From assembly GCA_024349765.1 (NCBI GenBank), contig AP026073.1:1488001-1552000 (forward strand): DNA of 64,000 nucleotides. Reading direction: 5' to 3'. The stretch comes from Streptomyces nigrescens (GTDB taxonomy: Bacteria > Actinomycetota > Actinomycetes > Streptomycetales > Streptomycetaceae). A program made the translations under genes and the position numbers. Under the pieces are notes generated by a model. The model was given only the letters and a program-made list of their open reading frames with translations. It was not told the origin of the DNA and did no database searches. Shown in pieces: positions 42,206 to 50,508 of this stretch (its first letter is position 1; every line of letters starts with the position of its first letter).

Positions 42206-42607
42206 TCAGACCTGTACGAGGTTCTTGCGGCGCAGCAGGCCGGCCAGGGCGTCCGCGAAGGCCACCGGGTCGATCGGATGGGTCACCGCCGCGTCCGCGC
42301 GGCTCCAGGTGGCCAGCCAGGCGTCCTGCGGGCGGCCGATCAGCAGCAGCACCGGCGGGCACCGGAAGATCTCGTCCTTGATCTGCCGGCAGACCCCCAT
42401 GCCGCCCGCCGGCGCGGTCTCGCCGTCCAGCACACAGACGTCGATGCCGCCCTGCTCCAGGGCTTCGAGGACCGCCGGTGCGGTGGCGCACTCCAGGATC
42501 TCGATCTCGGGGGCATCGGCGGCGGGGCGCCGGCCGGCCGCCAGCCGGACCTGCTCGCGGGTGCCCGCGTTGTCGCTGTAGACCAGCACCGTGGCAGTCG
42601 CCTGCAT
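42206..42607 (-). CDS. Stand-alone receiver-like protein
   Basis: The 133 residues fold like a response-regulator receiver: a first strand ending VLVYSDN (in place of DD), the phospho-Asp position D61 in VCVLDGETAPAGGMG, and VTHPIDP where a conserved Lys-Pro normally stands. The invariant Lys is replaced by His, so it may be a pseudo-receiver. There is no output domain. The ATG has GGAGGAACG upstream. It is transcribed opposite to the transpeptidase and ctaE; its conservation beside the oxidase genes suggests, but does not prove, a regulatory link. Confidence 0.78.
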   Translation of the reverse strand: MQATATVLVYSDNAGTREQVRLAAGRRPAADAPEIEILECATAPAVLEALEQGGIDVCVLDGETAPAGGMGVCRQIKDEIFRCPPVLLLIGRPQDAWLATWSRADAAVTHPIDPVAFADALAGLLRRKNLVQV

Positions 42608-42870
42608 CGTTCCTCCACGCTCTTCGTAGCGGCACAGCATCGGGTGGGGCTGATGGGCCGGATGCTACTCCCGCGGCGGGCCCCCGCAGCAGGGGGCGAA
42701 AGGGGCGAAGATCTGCCCGACGGCCCGTCAGGGGCGGGCCCGCGCGGGCCCGGGGACCGTACCGGCGGCCGGCCTTCCCTCCTTCGGGCGACGCCGGAAA
42801 TGGGCCGTACGAGCAGGGCATACGTCCTTGACACACCGAACGGCACCCCCCGGAGTGAGGGCGGGATAAG

Positions 42871-42891
42871 CGACCGACATAATGTCGGTCG
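42871..42891 (+). promoter_or_regulatory. Perfect inverted repeat centred on the ctaE start codon
   Basis: Ten-base arms CGACCGACAT (42871-42880) and ATGTCGGTCG (42882-42891) flank a single A. The start codon ATG begins the right arm. It could be an operator or an mRNA hairpin hiding the start codon. A TTGACA (42828-42833) lies upstream, without a clear matching -10. Confidence 0.6.
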
Positions 42892-43502
42892 TGGCGACAG
42901 CAACGACAGTAGAAACCGGGCACGCGCACCCGTCGGTCAATCGGCCGAACCTCACCAGCGTCGGAACCATCATCTGGCTGAGTTCCGAGCTGATGTTCTT
43001 CGCGGCCCTCTTCGCGATGTACTTCACCCTTCGATCCGTGACCGGAGAGGCTTATTGGAAGGAATCGGCCAGCGCGCTGAACCTTCCGTTCTCCGCGACC
43101 AACACCACGATCCTGGTGCTCAGCTCGCTGACCTGCCAGCTCGGCGTTTTCGCGGCCGAGCGCGGCGACGTCAAGAAGCTCCGGGCCTGGTTCGTGGTCA
43201 CCTTCATCATGGGTGCCATCTTCATCGGCGGTCAGGTCTTCGAGTACACCGAGCTGGTCAAGCACGAGGGCCTGTCGCTCTCGTCCGGCCCGTACGGCTC
43301 GGTGTTCTACCTGACCACCGGCTTCCACGGACTGCATGTGACGGGCGGTCTGATCGCCTTCCTGCTGGTCCTGGGCAGGACGTACGCGGCCAAGAGGTTC
43401 ACCCACACGCAGGCCACCGCGGCCATCGTCGTGTCCTACTACTGGCACTTCGTCGATGTCGTCTGGATCGGCCTCTTCGCCACGATCTACCTGATCCGCT
43501 GA
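42882..43502 (+). CDS. ctaE: Cytochrome c oxidase (aa3) subunit III
   Basis: The 206 residues have five membrane helices: [80 protein letters not shown] and [29 protein letters not shown]. The E-x-x-x and H-G-L-H-V motifs are those of subunit III. It leads the ctaE-qcrC-qcrA-qcrB run, separated by 77 bases from qcrC, and is therefore placed with the cytochrome bc complex rather than with ctaCDF. The ATG lies inside a perfect inverted repeat (42871-42891), which is unusual. Confidence 0.94.
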   Translation: MSVVATATTVETGHAHPSVNRPNLTSVGTIIWLSSELMFFAALFAMYFTLRSVTGEAYWKESASALNLPFSATNTTILVLSSLTCQLGVFAAERGDVKKLRAWFVVTFIMGAIFIGGQVFEYTELVKHEGLSLSSGPYGSVFYLTTGFHGLHVTGGLIAFLLVLGRTYAAKRFTHTQATAAIVVSYYWHFVDVVWIGLFATIYLIR

Positions 43503-43579
43503 CCGGTCCGACCGGACGCACAGATCAGACAGACATAGCCAAAGCATCGACGCAGAAGATCCTGACACCGGGGTAATCC

Positions 43580-44389
43580 GTGAAAAAGCTCTCCGCACGA
43601 CGGCGCCATCCGCTGGCGGCGCTCGTCGTCCTACTCTTCGCGCTGGCGGTCACCGGGGGGCTGTACGCCGCGTTCGCGCCGGCGGACAAGGCTCAGGCCG
43701 ATGACACCGCCCAGTCCCTTGCCATCAAGGAGGGCAAGAAGCTCTACGCCGTGGGCTGTGCCAGCTGCCACGGCACCGGCGGTCAGGGCACCACCGACGG
43801 CCCGAGCCTGGTCGGTGTCGGTGCCGCAGCCGTCGACTTCCAGGTCGGTACCGGCCGCATGCCGGCCCAGCAGCCCGGCGCCCAGGTGCCGCGGAAGAAG
43901 CCGATCTACAACAACGCCCAGCGCGAGCAGCTGGCGGCCTACGTCGCGTCGCTGGGTGCCGGCCCCACCATCCCGGAGAAGTCGCAGTACAACTCCGAGG
44001 GCGCCGACATCGCCAAGGGCGGCGAGCTGTTCCGCACCAACTGCGCGCAGTGCCACAACTTCACCGGTAAGGGCGGCGCCCTCACCGACGGCAAGTTCGC
44101 ACCGACGCTCGAGGGCGTGGACCCGAAGCACATCTACGAGGCCATGCAAACCGGCCCGCAGAACATGCCCTCCTTCGGTGACGGCTCGCTGAGCAAGCAG
44201 AACAAGAAGGACATCATCGCGTACCTCGGCGCCGTCAACGGCGATGAATCCGAGAGCCCCGGCGGCCTCGACCTCGGCGGTCTCGGTCCGGTCAGTGAGG
44301 GTCTCTTCGGCTACATCTTCGGCCTGGGCGCGCTGGTCGCGGTCGCCATCTGGGTCGCAGCCCGGACTACGAAGGCCAAGAAGTCATGA
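43580..44389 (+). CDS. qcrC: Dihaem cytochrome c subunit of the bcc complex
   Basis: The 269 residues carry an N-terminal membrane anchor (about 11-32), two haem c sites (C60-A-S-C-H64 and C155-A-Q-C-H159) and a C-terminal membrane helix (GYIFGLGALVAVAIWVAA). Having two haems on one polypeptide replaces the soluble cytochrome c and lets the bcc and aa3 complexes form a supercomplex. GTG start. Its TGA overlaps the ATG of qcrA. Confidence 0.96.
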   Translation: MKKLSARRRHPLAALVVLLFALAVTGGLYAAFAPADKAQADDTAQSLAIKEGKKLYAVGCASCHGTGGQGTTDGPSLVGVGAAAVDFQVGTGRMPAQQPGAQVPRKKPIYNNAQREQLAAYVASLGAGPTIPEKSQYNSEGADIAKGGELFRTNCAQCHNFTGKGGALTDGKFAPTLEGVDPKHIYEAMQTGPQNMPSFGDGSLSKQNKKDIIAYLGAVNGDESESPGGLDLGGLGPVSEGLFGYIFGLGALVAVAIWVAARTTKAKKS

Positions 44390-45447
44390 GCGAGACTGGA
44401 CGACACGAAGACGTGCCAGAAGAAATTCTGCCCGGTGAGCGGGAGGCTCACGAAGGGGCGGTGCGCCCGGCGGACGACCCGTTCGCCGACCCGGGTCTGC
44501 CGGCCCACGAGCACCGCGCCCAGGACATCGACGAGCGGGCCGCCCGGCGCTCCGAGCGCACCGTCGCCCTGCTCTTCCTGGTGTCCATGATCGCCACGGT
44601 GGGCTTCATCGCCTCCTACGTGGCCATCCCGATCGACAAGATCGTGTACATCTGGCCGATCGGCCACATCAGCGCGCTGAACTTCGCGCTGGGCCTGACG
44701 CTGGGTGCCGCCCTCTTCTGCATCGGCGCCGGCGCGGTCCACTGGGCCCGCACGCTGATGTCGGACGTGGAGGTCGCCGACGACCGCCACCCGATCGAGG
44801 CCAGCCCCGAGGTCAAGGCCAAGGTCCTGTCGGACTTCAAGCTGGGCGCCGAGGAGTCGCAGTTCGGCCGCCGCAAGCTGATCCGCAACACGATGTTCGG
44901 TGCGCTGGCCCTGGTGCCGCTCTCCGGTGTCGTCCTGCTGCGCGACCTCGGGCCGCTGCCCGAGACGAAGCTGCGCACGACGAACTGGAAGAAGGGCGTC
45001 CGCCTGGTCAACCAGTCCACCAACCTCCCGCTGCGTCCCGAGGACATCGCGGTCGGCTCCCTGACCTTCGCCAAGCCCGAGGGCCTGGAGGAGGACCAGG
45101 AGGACTTCAACGAGAAGATCGCCAAGGACGCCCTGATGCTCGTGCGGATCCAGCCGCAGAACATCAAGGACAAGCAGGAACTCGCGTGGTCCCACGAGGG
45201 CATCGTGGCCTACTCGAAGATCTGCACCCACGTGGGTTGCCCGATCAGCCTGTACGAGCAGCAGACGCACCACGTGCTCTGCCCCTGCCACCAGTCGACG
45301 TTCGACCTCTCCGACGGCGGTCGGGTGATCTTCGGTCCGGCCGGACACGCCCTGCCGCAGCTGCACATCACGGTGAAGGACGGCTTCCTGGAGGCCGCCA
45401 GCGGTTTCGAGGAGCCCGTCGGCCCGAGCTTCTGGGAGCGCGGATGA
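44386..45447 (+). CDS. qcrA: Rieske iron-sulfur subunit of the bcc complex
   Basis: The 353-residue protein has three membrane helices (about 60-80, 90-116 and 170-190) as in actinobacteria, rather than the single helix of proteobacteria. The 2Fe-2S ligands are C280-T-H282 (CTHVGCP) and C299-P-C301-H302 (CPCHQS). An acidic N-terminal extension (HEDVPEEILPGEREAHEG) is cytoplasmic. It is coupled to both neighbours by ATGA overlaps. Confidence 0.96.
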   Translation: MSETGRHEDVPEEILPGEREAHEGAVRPADDPFADPGLPAHEHRAQDIDERAARRSERTVALLFLVSMIATVGFIASYVAIPIDKIVYIWPIGHISALNFALGLTLGAALFCIGAGAVHWARTLMSDVEVADDRHPIEASPEVKAKVLSDFKLGAEESQFGRRKLIRNTMFGALALVPLSGVVLLRDLGPLPETKLRTTNWKKGVRLVNQSTNLPLRPEDIAVGSLTFAKPEGLEEDQEDFNEKIAKDALMLVRIQPQNIKDKQELAWSHEGIVAYSKICTHVGCPISLYEQQTHHVLCPCHQSTFDLSDGGRVIFGPAGHALPQLHITVKDGFLEAASGFEEPVGPSFWERG

Positions 45448-47078
45448 GTAACGAAACAAGCGCGACCACGCGCCGCGGCCAGGCGCCGCGGGGCGAGCGG
45501 ATCGCCGACTGGGCGGACGGCCGGCTGGGCATCTACAGCCTCGCCAAGTCCAACATGCGCAAGATCTTCCCGGACCACTGGTCCTTCATGCTGGGCGAGG
45601 TCGCGCTCTACAGCTTCATCATCATCATCCTGACCGGTGTCTACCTGACGCTGTTCTTCCACCCGAGCATGGCCGAGGTGACCTACCACGGTTCCTACGT
45701 GCCCATGCAGGGGATCCGGATGACCCAGGCCTTCGAGTCGACGCTGGACATCAGCTTCGACGTCCGGGGTGGTCTGCTCATCCGCCAGATCCACCACTGG
45801 GCGGCGCTGGTCTTCCTGGCCGCGATGATGGTCCACATGATGCGGGTGTTCTTCACCGGCGCCTTCCGCAAGCCGCGCGAGGTCAACTGGCTGTTCGGCT
45901 TCCTGCTGCTGGTGCTCGGCATGTTCACCGGCTTCACCGGCTACTCGCTCCCCGACGACCTGCTCTCCGGCACCGGCGTGCGGTTCATCGAGGGCGTCAT
46001 CCTGGCGATGCCGCTGGTCGGTTCGTACCTGCAGATGTTCATCTTCGGCGGCGAGTTCCCCGGGCACGACATCATCCCGCGGTTCTTCACGGTCCACGTG
46101 CTGCTGCTGCCGGGCATCATGCTCGGCCTGCTGGTGGCGCACCTGATCCTGGTCTTCTACCACAAGCACACGCAGTTCCCGGGTGCCGGCAAGACCAACA
46201 CCAACGTCGTCGGCATGCCGCTGCTGCCGGTCTACATGGCCAAGGCCGGAGGCTTCTTCTTCCTGGTCTTCGGTGTGATCTCGGTGATCGCCGCGGTCGC
46301 CAGCATCAACCCCGTGTGGGCCATAGGGCCGTACCGGCCGGACCAGGTCTCCACTGGTGCGCAGCCGGACTGGTACATGGGCTTCGCCGAGGGCCTGGTC
46401 CGTGTCATGCCGGGCTGGGAGTGGAACTTCTGGGGCCACACCATCAACTTCGGTGTGCTGATCCCGATCCTCCTCTTCCCGCTCGTCCTGGTCGCCATCG
46501 CGGTCTACCCGTTCGTCGAGTCCTGGGTCCGCGGTGACAAGCGCGAGCACCACATCCTGGACCGCCCGCGCAACGTGCCCACCCGCACCGGTTTCGGTGT
46601 GGCCTGGCTGGTCGCGTACTTCGTGATGCTGATCGGTGGCGGTAACGACCTGTGGGCCACCCACTTCCACCTGTCGATCAACTCGATCACCTGGTTCGTC
46701 CGGATCGCGTTCTTCGTCGGGCCGGTGCTGGCCTTCATCGCCACCAAGCGGATCTGCCTGGGTCTGCAGCGGCGCGACAAGGACAAGGTGCTGCACGGCC
46801 GCGAGTCCGGCATCATCAAGCGCCTGCCGCACGGCGAGTTCATCGAGGTCCACGAGCCGCTCGACCAGGAGCAGCTGCACTTCCTGACCCAGCACGAGCA
46901 GCCCGCGCCGCTGGAGCTGGGCCCGGAGGTCGACGAGAACGGCGTCCGCCGCAAGATCAAGCGGTCGCAGAAGCTCCGCGCCAAGCTCTCCAAGGGCTAC
47001 TACGGCGAGGACAACGTGATCCCCAAGCCCACGGTCGAGGAGTACAAGGAGATCACCAGCGGCCACGGCCACCACTGA
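45444..47078 (+). CDS. qcrB: Cytochrome b subunit of the bcc complex
   Basis: The 544 residues contain eight to nine membrane helices with the haem b His pairs (IHHWAALVFLAAMMVHMMRVF and FFTVHVLLLPGIMLGLLVAHLILVFYHKHTQF) and a PDWYMGFAEG segment in place of the PEWY quinol-oxidation loop. The C-terminal cytoplasmic tail of about 120 residues (RDKDKVLHGRESGIIKRLPHGEF…) is an actinobacterial extension. This subunit is the target of Q203-type inhibitors in mycobacteria (family knowledge). A hairpin follows, ending the operon. Confidence 0.96.
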   Translation: MSNETSATTRRGQAPRGERIADWADGRLGIYSLAKSNMRKIFPDHWSFMLGEVALYSFIIIILTGVYLTLFFHPSMAEVTYHGSYVPMQGIRMTQAFESTLDISFDVRGGLLIRQIHHWAALVFLAAMMVHMMRVFFTGAFRKPREVNWLFGFLLLVLGMFTGFTGYSLPDDLLSGTGVRFIEGVILAMPLVGSYLQMFIFGGEFPGHDIIPRFFTVHVLLLPGIMLGLLVAHLILVFYHKHTQFPGAGKTNTNVVGMPLLPVYMAKAGGFFFLVFGVISVIAAVASINPVWAIGPYRPDQVSTGAQPDWYMGFAEGLVRVMPGWEWNFWGHTINFGVLIPILLFPLVLVAIAVYPFVESWVRGDKREHHILDRPRNVPTRTGFGVAWLVAYFVMLIGGGNDLWATHFHLSINSITWFVRIAFFVGPVLAFIATKRICLGLQRRDKDKVLHGRESGIIKRLPHGEFIEVHEPLDQEQLHFLTQHEQPAPLELGPEVDENGVRRKIKRSQKLRAKLSKGYYGEDNVIPKPTVEEYKEITSGHGHH

Positions 47079-47122
47079 TCCCTTGCGCGCCTCGTAGCGC
47101 ACCGTAGGTAGTACGCCACCCA

Positions 47123-47155
47123 GAGGGCCCCGTCCGAGCAGCGGACGGGGCCCTC
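47123..47155 (+). terminator. Terminator after qcrB
   Basis: Fourteen-base perfect arms (47123-47136 and 47142-47155) with a 5-nt loop, 45 bases past the qcrB stop. Confidence 0.85.
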
Positions 47156-47218
47156 CGGCGTGCGGTACCTCTCGATAGGGTGACGACATAAGCAGGACAC
47201 AAACCAGGAGCGTGGACC

Positions 47219-48283
47219 ATGAACGTTGTGACCCCGATTGGCGGCGACAGCGTGGCGGCCCACACCTGGCCGGGCATCCTGAACGCCCTGCTCGACGGCC
47301 GCGACCTCGCCGCCGACGACACCGCCTGGGCGATGGACCGGATCATGCGGGGCGAGGCCAGCGACGCCCAGATCGCCGGGTTCGCGGTGGCCCTGCGCGC
47401 CAAGGGCGAGACCGTCGCGGAGATCTCCGGCCTGGTCCGGACGATGTACGCGCACGCCCGGCTGATCGAGGTCCCGGGCCCCAGCGTCGACATCGTCGGC
47501 ACCGGCGGTGACGGCGCCAAGACCGTCAACATCTCCACGATGTCCTCGATCGTCGTGGCCGGCACCGGCGCCAGGGTCGTCAAGCACGGCAACCGCGCCG
47601 CGTCCTCCGCCAGCGGCGCCTCCGACGTCCTGGAGAAGCTCGGTGTCAACCTCGACCTCACCCCGCAGCGGGTCACCGAGGTGGCCCAGGAGGCCGGCAT
47701 CACCTTCTGCTTCGCGGTGAAGTTCCACCCCTCCCTCCGGCACGTCGCCAACGCCCGCGGCCAGCTCGGCATCCGCACCACGTTCAACGTGCTCGGCCCG
47801 CTGACCAACCCCGCCCGGGTGAAGGCCCAGGCGACCGGCGTCGCGGACGCCCGCATGGCGCCCATCCTGGCCGGCGTGCTCGCCGAGCGGGGTTCCTCCG
47901 CGCTGGTCTTCCGCGGCGACGACGGCCTCGACGAGCTGACCACGACGGCCACCTCCCGGGTCTGGATCGTGCGGGACGGCACGGTCCGCGAGGAGTCCTT
48001 CGACCCCCGCGACGTCGGCATCCCCCTCGTCCCCGTCGAGGCGCTGCGCGGCGCGGACGCCTCGTACAACGCGGACGTCGCCCGCCGGCTGCTGGACGGT
48101 GAGACCGGCCCGGTCCGCGACGCGGTGCTGCTGAACTCCGCGGCCGCGCTGGTCGCGCTGGAGCCGTCGGACGCCCCGCTGACCGACCGCATCCGCCTCG
48201 GCATCGAGCAGGCCGCCGCGTCGATCGACTCGGGCGCGGCAAAGCGGGCGCTGGAGCGCTGGGTGGCCGCCAGCAACGCCTGA
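47219..48283 (+). CDS. trpD: Anthranilate phosphoribosyltransferase
   Basis: TrpD attaches phosphoribose to anthranilate in tryptophan synthesis. The 354 residues show the family motifs [50 protein letters not shown] and [18 protein letters not shown]. The ATG at 47219 follows GGAGCGTGGACC. No other trp genes are near; Streptomyces often carry this copy singly beside the qcr genes. Two short direct repeats (GTGACGCAGGG, 48291 region) and a hairpin follow. Confidence 0.95.
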   Translation: MNVVTPIGGDSVAAHTWPGILNALLDGRDLAADDTAWAMDRIMRGEASDAQIAGFAVALRAKGETVAEISGLVRTMYAHARLIEVPGPSVDIVGTGGDGAKTVNISTMSSIVVAGTGARVVKHGNRAASSASGASDVLEKLGVNLDLTPQRVTEVAQEAGITFCFAVKFHPSLRHVANARGQLGIRTTFNVLGPLTNPARVKAQATGVADARMAPILAGVLAERGSSALVFRGDDGLDELTTTATSRVWIVRDGTVREESFDPRDVGIPLVPVEALRGADASYNADVARRLLDGETGPVRDAVLLNSAAALVALEPSDAPLTDRIRLGIEQAAASIDSGAAKRALERWVAASNA

Positions 48284-48309
48284 GCGGCCGGTGACGCAGG
48301 GTGTGACGC

Positions 48310-48340
48310 AGGGCTCAGTCCGTCATATGGACTGAGCCCT
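48310..48340 (+). terminator. Terminator after trpD
   Basis: Twelve-base arms (48310-48321 and 48329-48340) with a 7-nt loop, followed by TTGC. Confidence 0.8.
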
Positions 48341-48367
48341 TGCGGGTAAATGGTCTTGTGGCATGAT
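48340..48367 (+). promoter_or_regulatory. Promoter candidate of the SAM-IV-controlled gene
   Basis: TTGCGG (48340-48345), 16-base spacer, CATGAT (48362-48367). The predicted start, about 48374, coincides with the 5' end of the riboswitch fold. Confidence 0.55.
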
Positions 48368-48374
48368 GCTGCGC

Positions 48375-48492
48375 AGGTCACGAGTGACAGCGACACAGGC
48401 CCCGGCCCGCTGTCCGGCAACCCTCCTTCCGTGGCGGGGTGCCCCGGGTGATGACCAGGCCGCAGTCAGCGAGGTCTGCGGCAAGCGCGGAT
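48375..48492 (+). promoter_or_regulatory. SAM-IV riboswitch
   Basis: The stretch matches the actinobacterial SAM-IV aptamer as I know it: a GGTCAcGAGTG opening, CAGCG…GCTGTCCGGCAACCCTCC, the core GGGGTGCCCCGGGTGA, TGACC closing the first helix, and the 3' pseudoknot element GGCAAGCGCGG. It senses S-adenosylmethionine and usually switches off sulfur-assimilation or methionine genes. Directly downstream, GGATCCCT (48489-48496) can pair with AGGGATCC (48501-48508). Alternatively, CCCTCG (48493-48498) can pair with CGAGGG (48516-48521), which is part of a Shine-Dalgarno. These mutually exclusive stems look like a translational expression platform. Confidence 0.88.
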
Positions 48493-48530
48493 CCCTCGCC
48501 AGGGATCCTGGTCCCCGAGGGAGAACTTCC

Positions 48531-48551
48531 GTGAATCAGCGAATGCGATAG
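48531..48551 (+). CDS. Putative six-residue leader ORF (VNQRMR)
   Basis: A GAGGGAG ribosome site (48517-48523) precedes GTG at 48531 by seven bases, followed by AAT CAG CGA ATG CGA TAG. The SD is one of the strands of the riboswitch switch helix, so SAM would control translation of this tiny ORF. It lies 133 bases before the aminotransferase ATG. Whether a peptide is made or the ORF only times ribosomes is unknown; it could also be chance. Confidence 0.4.
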   Translation: MNQRMR

Positions 48552-48684
48552 GGCTCAACGGCCCCTTTCCCGCACCCTTTTTCCTTTCACGCTGCGTATC
48601 GCGCCGCGCGCTCCGGCATACCCGGACAGCGCCGCCGCCACCCCCTTCCGCAGCGAATTCGCTTACGCCTTACGGGAGTTCGCC

Positions 48685-50064
48685 ATGTCTGTTTCCGCCG
48701 TTGCCGCCGACCGTTCCGTCTGTGCCCCGCTGCCCGTCCTCGGCCGGGACGTCCTGGTCCCGCTCGTGACCGGCGGCGAGGTCGACTACGCCGCGCTGGA
48801 CTACGCCGCCAGCGCCCCGGCACTCCAGCGGGTCTGGGACGACGTGGCCGCCTACGCCCCGTACTACGGCAGCGTGCACCGCGGCGCCGGATACCTCTCG
48901 CAGCTCTCCACCGACCTCTTCGAGAACAGCCGCCGCACGACCGCGGAATTCCTCGGCTGCCGCGCCGACGACCAGGTCGTCTTCACCCGCTCCACCACCG
49001 ACTCGCTCAACCTGCTCGCCGCCGTACTCCCGCAGGACACCCGGGTGTTCGTGTTCGAGACCGAGCACCACGCGTCGCTGCTGCCGTGGGAACAGCGCGC
49101 CGACCTGACGGTCACCTACCTCAACGCCCCGCGCACCCCGGAGCAGGCCGTCGCGACCCTGGAGCACGCGCTCGCCGACCGCGAGCCCTACGGCCCGGCC
49201 CTGGTCTGCGTCACCGGTGCCTCCAACGTCACCGGCGAGCTCTGGCCGGTCCGCGAACTGGCCGCCGCGGCGCACGCGCACGGCGCCCGGATCGTCCTCG
49301 ACGCGGCCCAGCTCGCCCCGCACCACCCGGTCGACCTCGCCGAACTGGACGTCGACTGGGTCGCCTTCTCCGGCCACAAGCTGTACGCGCCGTTCGGCGC
49401 GGGTGTCCTGGCCGGCCGCGCGGACTGGCTGCAGGACGCCGACCCGTACCTGGCGGGCGGCGGCGCCAGCCGCAAGGTCTCGCGCCGCGCGGACGGCGGC
49501 GTCGACGTCGAATGGCACACCACGGCCGCCCGCCACGAGGCCGGCTCGCCCAACGTCATCGGCGCCTACGCCATCGCCTCCGCCTGCAAGGCGCTCACCG
49601 AGGCGGGCTTCGACACGCTCGTCGCCCGCGAGCAGGAGCTGATCGCGCGGGTCCGCGCGGGGCTGGCCGAGGTCCCCGAGGTGCGCGTCCTCTCCCTCTT
49701 CGGCGACGACGCCCCGCGCGTCGGCGTGCTCTCCTTCGTGGTGGACGGCTGGAACAGCTCGCACTTCGCCGCCGCGCTCTCCGCCGAGTACGGCATCGGC
49801 GTCCGCGACGGCCTGTTCTGCGCGCACCCGCTCGTCCGCACCCTGCTGGGCACCGACCCGCAGGACCCCGGCGAGTGCGGCGCCCCCGACGCGGCCCCCG
49901 GCGAGCGCTCCCTCAACGCCATCCGCGTCTCCTTCGGCGCCGGCACGCCCGACGAGCATGTCGACCGCTTCCTGCGAGCGGTCAAGGAACTCGTCTCCGA
50001 GGGGGCGCGCTGGAACTACCGCACGGAGGACGGTCGTTGCGTACCGGTGGCTGACGCTGTTTGA
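48685..50064 (+). CDS. Class V aminotransferase / cysteine-desulfurase-like PLP enzyme under SAM-IV control
   Basis: The 459-residue fold-type-I PLP enzyme has the class V pattern: DYAASAPALQRVWDDVAAYAPYYGSVHRGAG, FTRSTTDSLNLLAAVLP, ETEHHASLLPWEQ, VTGASNVTGELWPV, DAAQLAPHHPVDL and the PLP lysine K232 in FSGHKLYAPFGAGVL. The active-site Cys loop of IscS is absent or shifted; FCAHPLVRTLLG is present instead. Such enzymes act as cysteine/selenocysteine lyases or isopenicillin-epimerase-like proteins. Riboswitch control by SAM points to sulfur metabolism, but the substrate is not shown. ATG has GGGAG eight bases upstream. The leader is 310 bases long. Confidence 0.85.
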   Translation: MSVSAVAADRSVCAPLPVLGRDVLVPLVTGGEVDYAALDYAASAPALQRVWDDVAAYAPYYGSVHRGAGYLSQLSTDLFENSRRTTAEFLGCRADDQVVFTRSTTDSLNLLAAVLPQDTRVFVFETEHHASLLPWEQRADLTVTYLNAPRTPEQAVATLEHALADREPYGPALVCVTGASNVTGELWPVRELAAAAHAHGARIVLDAAQLAPHHPVDLAELDVDWVAFSGHKLYAPFGAGVLAGRADWLQDADPYLAGGGASRKVSRRADGGVDVEWHTTAARHEAGSPNVIGAYAIASACKALTEAGFDTLVAREQELIARVRAGLAEVPEVRVLSLFGDDAPRVGVLSFVVDGWNSSHFAAALSAEYGIGVRDGLFCAHPLVRTLLGTDPQDPGECGAPDAAPGERSLNAIRVSFGAGTPDEHVDRFLRAVKELVSEGARWNYRTEDGRCVPVADAV

Positions 50065-50143
50065 TTCCCACGTACTTGTCTGCGGCGCCGCGGGTCGTCT
50101 CGCCGTTGCGCCTGCGGCGGGCTGGGTTGTTGTTGGGTGCGGT

Positions 50144-50215
50144 GACGGGCCTCCGGGGCCGGTTGTGTGGACTGCTGACGCTTTACGTCCACACAACCGG
50201 CCCCTCCGGCCCGTC
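50144..50215 (+). terminator. Long hairpin inside the repeat; likely terminator
   Basis: A 29-bp stem (18 perfect pairs, a 3-nt mismatch, 8 pairs; arms 50144-50172 and 50187-50215) with a 14-nt loop, 80 bases beyond the aminotransferase stop. Confidence 0.7.
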
Positions 50216-50412
50216 CCCTCCCGTTGGGGGGAAGTTGAGGCCGGTGGGGGTGCAGGTAATGCCGACGTGCGCGCAGGCAACGGATTACGCCCGCCCCCAA
50301 CCAGCTCAGTAACTCCCACTCACGGGAGGGGCTGGACCGGAGGACGAAGTCTGGAGGGCCGGCACCGCACCCGACACACAAACGCCCGCCGCCAGGCGCA
50401 ACGGCGAGACGA

Positions 50413-50508
50413 CCCGCGGCGGGACAGCCGGCTACGTGCGGGGCGCCGCAAAGCGCAGTGCCCCGCGGCGGGAAAGCCAGGTACGTGGGGGCGAGGCCAA
50501 GCGCAGCG
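50413..50508 (+). repeat. Tandem direct repeat, two units of about 48 bp
   Basis: Units 50413-50460 and 50462-50508 share CCCGCGGCGGGA, AAGCC/CAGCC, TACGTG…GGGGCG and AAGCGCAG blocks. The second unit ends at the stop codon of the next gene. Confidence 0.65.

Larger units (their letters stand above)
50065..50508. repeat. Repeat-rich intergenic region: large imperfect inverted repeat
   Basis: Left arm about 50069-50158 and right arm about 50348-50438 are imperfect reverse complements; the best-conserved core is the ~20 bases around CGCGGGTCGTCTCGCCGTTG (50090 region) and its complement (50397-50417). Inside lies a second hairpin (50144-50215). The right arm runs into a tandem duplication (50413-50508). 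Frames crossing it have no consistent coding character, so no gene is called. It resembles a non-autonomous MITE/REP-like element of Streptomyces. Confidence 0.6.

Noticed and set aside
48363-48551. 62-residue ORF running through the SAM-IV aptamer
   Set aside because: It overlaps a highly structured RNA and has no ribosome site at its start; only its last codons coincide with the leader ORF that does have one.
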